A stretch of 7,761 nucleotides of DNA, taken from NCBI GenBank assembly GCA_021790035.1, contig JAJYIO010000104.1:1-7761 (forward strand), written 5' to 3'. Numbering within the stretch: position 1 is the stretch's first letter; every line of letters begins with the position of its first letter. Below are positions 1 to 6,648 of the stretch, piece by piece. Below the pieces are notes generated by a model that ran no database searches, was not told the origin of the DNA, and saw nothing but the letters and a program-made list of their open reading frames with translations. The stretch comes from a bacterium. GTDB lineage: Bacteria; Cyanobacteriota; Sericytochromatia; S15B-MN24; VGJW01. The translations under genes were made by a program, and so were the position numbers.

Positions 1-1
1 C

Positions 2-706
2 CGATCTTCCAGCGGGAACGTGTATGTCGCCGATACGGGAAACAACCGTATCCGCAAGATCAGCCCGCTGGGCGTGGTGACGACGGTGGCGGGAAGTGGT
101 TCGGGCGCGTCCGACGGGGTGGGGACGGCCGCGACATTCAATCAACCACACGGGATAGCGGTCGATGCGAGCGGCAACCTGTACGTCGCGGACACCAACA
201 ACTGCCGCATCCGGAAGATCACCCCAGCTGGCGTCGTCACGACGCTGGCCGGGAGCACGCAGGGCTTTGCCGACGGTACCGGTTCGGCGGCGCAATTCTC
301 GCTCCCCGCCGCCATCGCGGTGGGCGTCAGCGGCATCCTCTACATCGGGGACGATTTCAACAACCGGATCCGGGAGGTGAGTCCCGCGGGGATCGTCACC
401 ACCCTCGCCGGGGAGTACGAGGGATACGCGAACGGAACGGGCTCGGATGCCGAGTTCGACCGGCCCCAAGGCGTCGCCGTGGATGGCGCGGGAAACGTCT
501 TCGTCGCCGACATCGATAACAACACCATTCGCATCGTGACCCCCGACGGCGGGGTCACGACCCTGGCCGGAGATGGAATGAACGGCGAGGTCGACGGTAC
601 CGGCTCGGCGGCCGAGTTCTCCGGTCCCAGCGGCGTCGCGGTGGACGCCAGCGGCAGCTTGTACGTTTGCGATTTCTACGGCGATCGGGTCCGGAAGCTC
701 CAGTAA
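2..706 (+). CDS. NHL-repeat beta-propeller protein, C-terminal part (5' end outside window)
   Basis: The reading frame is open from base 2 to the TAA at 704-706. A GTG at 20 falls in the middle of a repeat (SGN-VYVAD), so it is not the real start and the gene begins upstream of the window. The visible protein has four successive 53-54-residue units and a final half unit. Each unit has the pattern Y/F-V-A-D-x-x-N-N-x-I-R-x-(I/V)-(S/T)-P-x-G, then VTT-(L/V)-AG, a Gly/Asp-rich turn, and P-x-G-(I/V)-AVD-x-x-G. This is the NHL-repeat signature. NHL proteins fold as beta-propellers and act as binding scaffolds; such repeat series are common in secreted or surface proteins, but no signal peptide or anchor is visible here because the N-terminus is missing. 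The closing YVCDFYGDRVRKLQ would complete the last blade. The ligand is unknown. The gene converges on the efflux operon and shows no functional link to it. Family call is confident; function is not. Confidence 0.88.
   Translation, partial: RSSSGNVYVADTGNNRIRKISPLGVVTTVAGSGSGASDGVGTAATFNQPHGIAVDASGNLYVADTNNCRIRKITPAGVVTTLAGSTQGFADGTGSAAQFSLPAAIAVGVSGILYIGDDFNNRIREVSPAGIVTTLAGEYEGYANGTGSDAEFDRPQGVAVDGAGNVFVADIDNNTIRIVTPDGGVTTLAGDGMNGEVDGTGSAAEFSGPSGVAVDASGSLYVCDFYGDRVRKLQ
23..703 (+). repeat. Tandem NHL coding repeats, 159-bp period
   Basis: Units run 23-181, 182-340, 341-499 and 500-661, with a partial unit at 662-703. The first three are exactly 159 bp (53 codons). The fourth is 162 bp, with one extra residue in the Gly/Asp turn (GDGMNGEVDGTG). 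Similarity persists at DNA level: the segment encoding DGTGS-AA-x-F near 272-300 recurs with few changes near 595-623. This fits duplication of whole propeller blades, followed by divergence. Unit 2 is the most divergent in its second half, having AVGVSGIL where the others have AVD-x-x-G. Confidence 0.85.
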
Positions 707-709
707 CCC

Positions 710-725
710 CGCCGCTACAGCGGCG
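710..725. terminator. GC hairpin at the convergent gene junction, possible bidirectional terminator
   Basis: CGCCGCT (710-716) and AGCGGCG (719-725) are perfect inverted repeats, giving a 7-bp stem, or a 6-bp stem with a TACA loop. The hairpin starts just after the NHL stop codon (704-706) and includes the transporter stop codon (TAG, bases 717-715 on the minus strand). Its place between two genes ending 8 bases apart fits a shared transcription barrier. No T-run follows on either strand (CCCC-GACG on plus, GGGG-TTAC on minus), so it is not a textbook intrinsic terminator. In GC-rich DNA a short GC stem can also occur by chance. Confidence 0.4.
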
Positions 726-3700
726 CCCCGACGTCGCTCAGGGTGCCGCTCGGTTCGCCGGTCAGCGCATGCTCCGTGGCCTCCTGGATCGCGCTGCGAC
801 CGACGATCTGGTAGAGCGCCGGAATGACGAGGAGCGTCAGGATCGTCGAGGTCACCATTCCACCGAGGACCACAGTAGCCAGGGGTCGCTCGATCTCCCG
901 GCCGGCCCCACCCAGCATCGCCAGCGGCAGCATGCCCAGCGTCGCGGCCAGGGCGGTCATGAGCACAGGGCTCAGCCGGTCGAGGGATCCTCGGCGCAAG
1001 ACGTCGATCAGAGACTTCCCCTCGCTGGCCAGTCGGTTGTAATGGCACACGAGCAAGATGCCATTTCTCGTCGAGATGCCGAACAGCGTGATGAACCCGA
1101 TCATGCTGGCCACGCTCATCACCCCTCCCGTGAAGAGGATGGCCAGTACGCCCCCGACCATGGCCAGCGGCAGGTTCAAGATCACCAGAAGGGCCGATCG
1201 CCAGGATCGGAACGCCATCCACAGCAACCCGAAGACGCCGAGGAGCGCCAGGGTGCCGAACAGCTGAAGCTGGTGGGTAGCCTCCTGCATGTTCCTGAAC
1301 TGGCCGCCGTAGACCACGAAATAGCCACGCGGCAGCTTGACCGTGGCGGCAACCTGATGCTGGATATCGGCCATGGCGCTGCCGAGATCCCGGCCCGAAA
1401 CGTTGGCCTGCACCACGATCCGGCGAGAGACGTTCTCGCGGTAGATCGTCGTCGGGCCCGAGACGAAGCTGATCTTGGCCACGCTGGAAAGCGGGATCCT
1501 CCCACCTGCCGGGGTGTCGATGAGCGTGCGGGCGATCGTCCCTGGACTCGCGCGCGATGCCTCGTCTGACCACAGCACGAGGTCGAACGTCTGCCCCTGG
1601 TTGACCACCTGCGACACGACCGTGCCGTTGAACAAGGTCTGCACGTCCCGCGCGATCTGGCCCACGGAAAGCCCGTAGCGGGCGGCGGCGGGTCGATCGA
1701 AGGCGATGTCCAGCTGCTCCACCGGGACCTGGGGTTCGACCTGGAGATCGACGACGCCCTTCACCTTGGCCATCGCCGCCCGGATCTCCCCGGCTTTCTC
1801 GCGCAGCGTCGAGAGGTCGGGGCCAAAGAGCTTGACCGCGATCGCAGCCTCCGAGCCCGAGAGGACCTCGTTCACGCGATCCGAGATGAACGATCCGATA
1901 TTGACCGAGACCCCCGGAACCACATCGAGAGCCTTCCGGATGGCCCTCAGCGCCGGCCCCCTGGCCGCGGGCGAGAGATCGACGTCCATCTCGCTGAAGT
2001 TGGAGCCTCCCGCGTCATCGTCTCCCTTGGCTCGACCCGCTCGCTGGGCGGCTACCTTCACGCCGGGTATTCGCATGAGGCTGCGCTCGGCAAAGAGCCC
2101 GATCTGGTTCGTCATCGCCAGGCTCATCCCCGGCATTCCGGTGATCCCGATGACGACGTTGCCCTCCTGGAACTCGGGCAGGAAACTATGCCCGAGGAAA
2201 GGCAAGATCGCCAAGGTTCCCAGGACCAGCACCGCGCTGGCCCCGACGATCGCCTTCGCATGGGGAAACACCGCCCGATCGAGAAGCCGTGCGTAGCGAT
2301 TCTTCAGCCATTCGACCGTCTTGCTGTCCCGGTACCGCAGGTTGATATGCGGCAGGAGGATGTAGCAGAGGGCCGGTGTCACCGTGAGGGCAATGAACAA
2401 GGATGCGCCGATCGCGGCGATGAAGGCGATGCCGAGGGGGCCGAAGATCCGTCCTTCGAGACCCGAAAGCGTGAAAATCGGGATCATGACCAGCATGAGG
2501 ATCCCGGTGGCATAGACGATGGAGCCGCGGATCTCCGCGGAAGCGGCGTAGACGATCTCCTTGGCGCGCTCCAGCATCCCGGTATCTGCCTGCTCGCGAA
2601 GACGACGGTGGACGTTCTCCACGTCCACGATGGCGTCGTCCACCACGACGCCGATGGCGATGGTGAGTCCGCCCAGCGTCATGGTGTTCAAGCTGATCCC
2701 CAGCACCTTCAGGCTCAGGACTCCGATCAGCAGCGACAGCGGGATTGCCAGGAGGCTGATCAGCGCCGTACGCCAGTTGAAAAGAAACACGAACAGGATG
2801 ACGATGACCAGCAGGGCGCCGTCGCGCATCGCCCCAAGAACGCTTCGAATGGATGTCCGGATGAAATCGGCCTGACGGAGGATGGTCGTCATGTGGACGT
2901 CCGGCGGCAGACCGTTCTTGAGCTCGGCGAGCGCCCGCTCGACGGCCGCGGTCGTCCGCAGCGTGTCGGCACCCGGCATTTTCGAGATGGTCAAGATGAC
3001 GGCTGGCTTGCCGTTCACGCTGCCCATCCCGATGGGTGGCGCCGAGCCGAACCGGACCGTCGCCACCTGATCCAGGGTGACGGGAGTTCCTTGCACCTCG
3101 GTCACGACGGACCGGGAAAGATCTGCCACCGAATGGACCCGCCCCAGACCCCGGATGAGATACTCCCGCTCCGGGGTCCGATAAAAACCTCCCGGGGCGT
3201 CGGCATTGGAGTCCTGCACGGCTCGGGCGACCTGATTCAGCGTCACGCCATACTCGTCCATCGCCTTCGGGTGCACCAGGACCTGGTACTGCGCCTTGTC
3301 GCCGCCGAGCACCAGCACCCGGCTCACCCCCGGGACGGCCAGCAATCGGTTCCGGATCGTCGAATCCGCGAGGGTCCGCAGATCCTGCATGGAGGTCTTG
3401 TCGGCAGTCAGGCCGATCTCCAGGATCTTGCCCACCGGTGAGGTGATGGGAGACATGGCCGGAGTGCCCACCCCCGGCGGCAGATGCGGCGCCACGGCGG
3501 TTAGCCGCTCGTTGACGATCTCGCGATCCGTATACAGGTCAGTCCCTTGCTTGAAGACCACGGTCACGACCGAAAGGCCGATCTGCGACTCGGAGCGAAC
3601 GTCGGTGACATTGGTGGCGCCGTTCAGGGCCGATTCCAGCGGGATCGTCACCAGGGCTTCGACGTCTGCGGGAGCGAGGCCAGGCGCCTCCGTCTGGATG

Positions 3701-3843
3701 ACCACCTGGTTGGGCGCGAATTCGGGCAAGACGTCCACGGGCATCGCCATGGAGACGATCGAGCCGAAAAGAAGTACCAGCGCGGCCCCCAGGGCCACCA
3801 GCCAGCGATGGTCGAGGGACCAGCGAATCAGTCGATTGAACAC
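715..3843 (-). CDS. CzcA/CusA-type RND efflux transporter, inner-membrane pump
   Basis: At 1042 residues it has the usual length of heavy-metal RND (HME) pumps, which export cations using the proton gradient as the inner-membrane part of a tripartite complex. It starts MFNRLIRWSLDHRWLV, with TM1 about 12-33, followed by MPVDVLPEF. A first porter domain follows (about 35-335), then TM2-6 (about 339-495), TM7 (about 529-549), a second porter domain (550-850) and TM8-12 (about 857-1012), so 12 membrane segments. TM4 has D402, D403, D407 and E409 in VVVDDAIVDVEN. TM10 has GFITLFGISTRNG with R926 where AcrB has Lys. The start is GTG at 3843, three bases after the adaptor stop, with no strong ribosome-binding site, so translation is probably coupled. 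The first Asp of the CzcA triad is Ala396. By alignment from memory only one CusA cleft Met (M619) is kept, with V660 and L725 at the other two. Substrate therefore cannot be assigned; family certain, metal likely but unproven. Confidence 0.93.
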   Translation of the reverse strand: MFNRLIRWSLDHRWLVALGAALVLLFGSIVSMAMPVDVLPEFAPNQVVIQTEAPGLAPADVEALVTIPLESALNGATNVTDVRSESQIGLSVVTVVFKQGTDLYTDREIVNERLTAVAPHLPPGVGTPAMSPITSPVGKILEIGLTADKTSMQDLRTLADSTIRNRLLAVPGVSRVLVLGGDKAQYQVLVHPKAMDEYGVTLNQVARAVQDSNADAPGGFYRTPEREYLIRGLGRVHSVADLSRSVVTEVQGTPVTLDQVATVRFGSAPPIGMGSVNGKPAVILTISKMPGADTLRTTAAVERALAELKNGLPPDVHMTTILRQADFIRTSIRSVLGAMRDGALLVIVILFVFLFNWRTALISLLAIPLSLLIGVLSLKVLGISLNTMTLGGLTIAIGVVVDDAIVDVENVHRRLREQADTGMLERAKEIVYAASAEIRGSIVYATGILMLVMIPIFTLSGLEGRIFGPLGIAFIAAIGASLFIALTVTPALCYILLPHINLRYRDSKTVEWLKNRYARLLDRAVFPHAKAIVGASAVLVLGTLAILPFLGHSFLPEFQEGNVVIGITGMPGMSLAMTNQIGLFAERSLMRIPGVKVAAQRAGRAKGDDDAGGSNFSEMDVDLSPAARGPALRAIRKALDVVPGVSVNIGSFISDRVNEVLSGSEAAIAVKLFGPDLSTLREKAGEIRAAMAKVKGVVDLQVEPQVPVEQLDIAFDRPAAARYGLSVGQIARDVQTLFNGTVVSQVVNQGQTFDLVLWSDEASRASPGTIARTLIDTPAGGRIPLSSVAKISFVSGPTTIYRENVSRRIVVQANVSGRDLGSAMADIQHQVAATVKLPRGYFVVYGGQFRNMQEATHQLQLFGTLALLGVFGLLWMAFRSWRSALLVILNLPLAMVGGVLAILFTGGVMSVASMIGFITLFGISTRNGILLVCHYNRLASEGKSLIDVLRRGSLDRLSPVLMTALAATLGMLPLAMLGGAGREIERPLATVVLGGMVTSTILTLLVIPALYQIVGRSAIQEATEHALTGEPSGTLSDVGAPL

Positions 3844-3846
3844 GGG

Positions 3847-5304
3847 CTACCCATCGTAATCTGCGCTCGAAGACTCGAAGCGAAAGACCAGCGCCCCGAT
3901 TGCCAGGAGAGCCAGAAGCCCTACCAGGGCATAGGCAAAACCTGGAATGCGGCCCAGAAAGCCTGGGACCTTGTCGTGATCGCCGTCGTGATCGCCGTCG
4001 CGATCCCCCCCCACCGCGTCAGGGTCCGCAGCGACCGCCGCCCCCCCCGTCTTGATGGCCTGGGCCCGGAGCATGAAGCTGCCCACCGTGACCACGGAGT
4101 CACCGACCTTCAGTCCATCTTTGACCTCGACCCACCCCTCGCTCTGCCGTCCGATGACCAGGGGCTCTCGGTGAAAGCGATCCGCCCCCACCTGCAGCCA
4201 GGCGTTCGGGACTCCCGAGATCGTCACGATCCCCGTCTCGGGAATCGCCAGCACCGGCGCGGTCTGCCCCGTGAGGATCTTGGCACCCACGTACATCCCG
4301 GGCTTGAACTCGCCGCCGGGCGCGTCGAGGGTGGCCCGCACGGGCACGGTATGGCGCAACGGATCGACGGAGGCACCGATATAGTCGACCGTGGCGCGGA
4401 TCTTTTGCGTCCGGTCCGGAAGCCCGATCTCCATGGGCTCGCCAAGGCGAATCTGATCCAGATCGGAAGGATAAACATCCGCCACGGCCCAGACGTGCCG
4501 GGTATCGGTGACGGTGAACAGCTTGTCAGCAGGAGCGACGTTCTGGCCCACGGTCAGTTGCTGGACCGTGACGACGCCAGGCCCCGGACTGTCAAGGGTT
4601 ATGGTGTCCGAGATCTGTCGGCGAGTCAGCATGCGGTCGATCTGGGCGTCGCCCATGCCGAGAGTCTGGAGTCGCGCCCGGAAGGTCTGCGCAGCCAGGG
4701 CCTTTTGCCGCTCTGCCGTCTCGAGCATGGCCTGCGCCCGCGCCACGGTCGCCTGCTCGGCCTGGACGTCCTTGTCAGCTGCGGTTCCCGCCAGCAGAAG
4801 CTGGCGCTGGCGCCGGAGGTTCTCCTCGGAGAGGCGCAGGGCGCTCTCGGCGGATTTGACCTCGCCCCGGGCCGTCGAAAGCTGGCTGATCAGGTCCGCC
4901 TGAGCCTGTCCGAGCTCCGGAGCCGAGAGCACCGCCAGGGGTTGACCGGCAGCCACTCGATCGCCGGACTGGATCAAGATCTTGACGACCCGGGCTGGCA
5001 CCTGGGCGGTGATGTCGTAGCTCGTGAGCGCGTCTGCCTCGATTCGACCCGGAGCGGAAATCTCTCGATCCAGCTGATGGTCGGACACGCGGATGGTCTG
5101 CAACCCGATCGCTCGCTGGCCTTCCGGGGAGACCTCGACCGTGCGGGGGGTTCCGCTCTGTACCGGCGTGAAGGCCATGCTGCCATCGTCGCCGTCGTCG
5201 TCGGCACGAGCAGGGGAAAGGAAGAGACCCATCAAGAGGGGCAGGGCGAGGATGGGGATCGCGAGGCGCGACCAGCGCCCGGGCACCGGCAGGCGGATCG
5301 TCAT
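3847..5304 (-). CDS. RND periplasmic adaptor (CzcB/CusB-type membrane fusion protein) with unusual C-terminal acidic/His linker and TM helix
   Basis: This 485-residue adaptor would bridge the RND pump and the outer-membrane channel in the periplasm. Residues 1-34 look like a signal peptide (RLAIPILALPLLMGLFLSPARA), followed by an acidic DDDGDDG patch (35-41). The first lipoyl half is about 97-131 (ITAQVPARVVKILIQSGDRV). An Ala/Gln/Glu-rich coiled-coil hairpin covers 132-205, the second lipoyl half and beta-barrel about 235-345 (LFTVTDTRHVWAVADVYPSD), and the membrane-proximal domain about 346-412. The core ends near MLRAQAIKTGG. An extension follows, with GDRD-GDHD-GDHD at 433-444 and a hydrophobic helix at about 453-476 (LVGLLALLAIGALVF). 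CusB and CzcB as I know them lack such an anchor. D436-D444 fits a DxDxDG calcium-loop pattern with Asp at position 9. No CusB-like N-terminal Met cluster is seen. The ATG at 5304 overlaps the channel gene's stop (ATGA). AGGAGA at 5319-5314 lies 9 bases upstream. Confidence 0.92.
   Translation of the reverse strand: MTIRLPVPGRWSRLAIPILALPLLMGLFLSPARADDDGDDGSMAFTPVQSGTPRTVEVSPEGQRAIGLQTIRVSDHQLDREISAPGRIEADALTSYDITAQVPARVVKILIQSGDRVAAGQPLAVLSAPELGQAQADLISQLSTARGEVKSAESALRLSEENLRRQRQLLLAGTAADKDVQAEQATVARAQAMLETAERQKALAAQTFRARLQTLGMGDAQIDRMLTRRQISDTITLDSPGPGVVTVQQLTVGQNVAPADKLFTVTDTRHVWAVADVYPSDLDQIRLGEPMEIGLPDRTQKIRATVDYIGASVDPLRHTVPVRATLDAPGGEFKPGMYVGAKILTGQTAPVLAIPETGIVTISGVPNAWLQVGADRFHREPLVIGRQSEGWVEVKDGLKVGDSVVTVGSFMLRAQAIKTGGAAVAADPDAVGGDRDGDHDGDHDKVPGFLGRIPGFAYALVGLLALLAIGALVFRFESSSADYDG
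3973..4008 (-). repeat. 12-bp tandem repeat (3 copies) encoding GDRD-GDHD-GDHD
   Basis: On the plus strand, gtcgtgatcgcc occurs at 3973-3984 and 3985-3996, and gtcgcgatcccc at 3997-4008. The first two copies are identical and the third has two differences. Read on the minus strand they give the Asp/His-rich linker before the adaptor's C-terminal helix. Because the unit is a multiple of three, copy-number change would lengthen or shorten the linker by four residues without changing frame. Confidence 0.85.
4005..4048 (-). repeat. Two G8 homopolymer tracts inside the adaptor gene
   Basis: The coding strand carries eight consecutive G at 4048-4041 (codons for T-G-G-A) and again at 4012-4005 (codons for V-G-G-D). 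They are 28 bases apart. They lie exactly at the boundary between the conserved adaptor core and the C-terminal linker/helix. The frame as given is coherent on both sides. One lost G would send reading into a frame that stops at 3921-3923 with no membrane helix. One gained G would give a basic, helix-free tail running on into the start of the transporter gene. Confidence 0.8.
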
Positions 5305-5319
5305 GGCGTGAGTTCTCCT
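5301..5319 (-). promoter_or_regulatory. Translational coupling site: ATGA overlap with ribosome-binding site
   Basis: The adaptor ATG (5304-5302) and the channel gene TGA (5303-5301) share bases as ATGA. AGGAGA at 5319-5314, inside the end of the channel gene, is a good Shine-Dalgarno sequence 9 bases before the ATG. This fixes the adaptor start and implies balanced synthesis of the two partners. Confidence 0.8.
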
Positions 5320-6611
5320 AACGCCCAGCGCAACCCGGCCTGGGCCATCAAGGACTGGTAATAAGAGCTAGAGGCTCGCAGTCGGGCCTGCATCAATTGT
5401 CGATCTGAAATCAGGAGGTCCAGATTACTGATGTTACCTGCCCGATAGCCCGCTTCGGCCATTCGCACGGTCTCTCGTGCCTGGTCCACGCTCCTGGAAG
5501 CGAGCTCGACCTGAGCCTCGGCCGTCTGGAGCTGTGTGGCGGCCTCCCGGACATCGCGATCGACGGCCAGCTTCTGGCGATCGAAATCCTGCCGGGCCTG
5601 GGCGCACCGGAGCTTGGCTGCGTCGATCTGGCTCCTCGAGCGATCCCAGTCGATGAGCGGAACCTTGACGTTGATCTCGGCTTCCCACCCGAGGTAACTC
5701 AGGTCGGGGTTGTTGGCGTACCAGCCGTAGGCGCCTTCCAGGTGAACCTTGGGGTACCGCGTCGATTCCGCGACGGCCAGCTCGGCACGGGCCCCCTGGA
5801 GCCTGGCTTTGGCCGCCAGGATCTCCGGGCGGTGACTCTCCGCCTCGGTCAAGAGGGATGGCGAGGAAGCCGCCAGCGGCGACAGCGATCGGGAAGCCAC
5901 CGGCTGGATCTCGAGGTCCGGGCCCACGCCCAGAAGCGACCCGAGAGCGATCCTGGCGGAATCCAGGGCACCCTTGGCGGCCTCGAGATCCGCAGACGCA
6001 TTGTCCAGGGCAAGCTCGGCGCGGCTGACGTCGATCCGGGGAGAGTCGCCGCTGCGGTTTTGCGCGATCGTGGCGGCGAGCTGCCTTTGCATCCCCGATT
6101 GGTTCAAGCGCGCGATGCCGACGCTGTCGCTGGCCTGGAGGACCTGAAAATAGGCTGCCATGACGCGTTGTACCAGGTCTCCGCCGGCGACCCGCACATC
6201 CGCCCGCGCAGCCCGTGCATCGGCCTGGGCGACCTCGAACTGTCCAGCGATCCCTCGATCGTAGAGAGCCTGATCCAGGGTGAGCGGTTCGTATTCCTTG
6301 CCCACGCTGACGGCAGCCCAGGTAGGCACCAGGCTGGTCGGGGAGGTCTCCAGGAAACTTCCGTCGAACACGATCTGGGGAAAGAATCCGGCCCTTGCGC
6401 TACCGATTTCCTTGGTAGCCGCCTCGGCGGCGAGCCGCGATCCCTGATACCCCGGATTGTGGGCGAGGGCCATCCGTATGCACTCGTCAAGGCTCAGCGG
6501 AGCGCTGATTGCGAGCGCGGCGCCTGCGCAGCCCAGCAAGAGCGCCACGGGGAGCAAGACGAGCTGGACTATGCGGGAAATACCCGGAGTCGGTTTTTTA
6601 CCGATCAGCAC
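5301..6611 (-). CDS. TolC/CusC-type outer-membrane efflux channel (OEP family)
   Basis: This 436-residue protein would form the outer-membrane and periplasmic exit duct for the RND pump as a trimer. Residues 11-34 form a signal peptide. Cleavage after A34 (AGAALA) by signal peptidase I is likely, but LLGC at 25-28 is an imperfect lipobox, so a lipidated CusC-like form is possible. Two OEP repeats follow. The first (about 39-232) opens with LSLDECIRMALAHNP and continues with long Ala/Gln/Asp-rich helices. The second is about 252-434 and contains the strand region YLGWEAEINVKVPLIDWDRS and the motif YRAGNISNLDLLISDRQLMQAR. The length is normal. The start is GTG at 6611 with GAGGA at 6625-6621, 9 bases upstream; no better ATG precedes the signal peptide. 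A small hairpin (TCGGT/ACCGA, 6590-6604) lies in codons 3-8. It is the first of three pump genes in czcCBA order and overlaps the adaptor by 4 bases. Confidence 0.92.
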   Translation of the reverse strand: MLIGKKPTPGISRIVQLVLLPVALLLGCAGAALAISAPLSLDECIRMALAHNPGYQGSRLAAEAATKEIGSARAGFFPQIVFDGSFLETSPTSLVPTWAAVSVGKEYEPLTLDQALYDRGIAGQFEVAQADARAARADVRVAGGDLVQRVMAAYFQVLQASDSVGIARLNQSGMQRQLAATIAQNRSGDSPRIDVSRAELALDNASADLEAAKGALDSARIALGSLLGVGPDLEIQPVASRSLSPLAASSPSLLTEAESHRPEILAAKARLQGARAELAVAESTRYPKVHLEGAYGWYANNPDLSYLGWEAEINVKVPLIDWDRSRSQIDAAKLRCAQARQDFDRQKLAVDRDVREAATQLQTAEAQVELASRSVDQARETVRMAEAGYRAGNISNLDLLISDRQLMQARLRASSSYYQSLMAQAGLRWALGELTP

Positions 6612-6648
6612 AAGGAGAATTCCTCGACGGTCTCAAAAAAAGAAGCAT

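Noticed and set aside
667..1569. Plus-strand open frame (300 codons) continuing past the NHL gene end
   Set aside because: It starts inside the NHL gene in another frame and then runs opposite the transporter's C-terminal half. Its composition is again Gln/Arg/His-rich shadow sequence.
2188..3441. Plus-strand open frame (417 codons) opposite the transporter
   Set aside because: It has low-complexity Gln/Arg/Asp-rich composition and no recognisable fold. It lies wholly inside a well-conserved RND gene on the other strand.
3547..5361. Long plus-strand open frame (604 codons) opposite the adaptor gene
   Set aside because: It runs across the adaptor, the transporter start and the channel end with no domain, signal or ribosome-binding site. 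Its Arg/His/Gly/Asp-rich composition is what GC-rich codons give when read on the opposite strand, and the minus-strand genes are clear.
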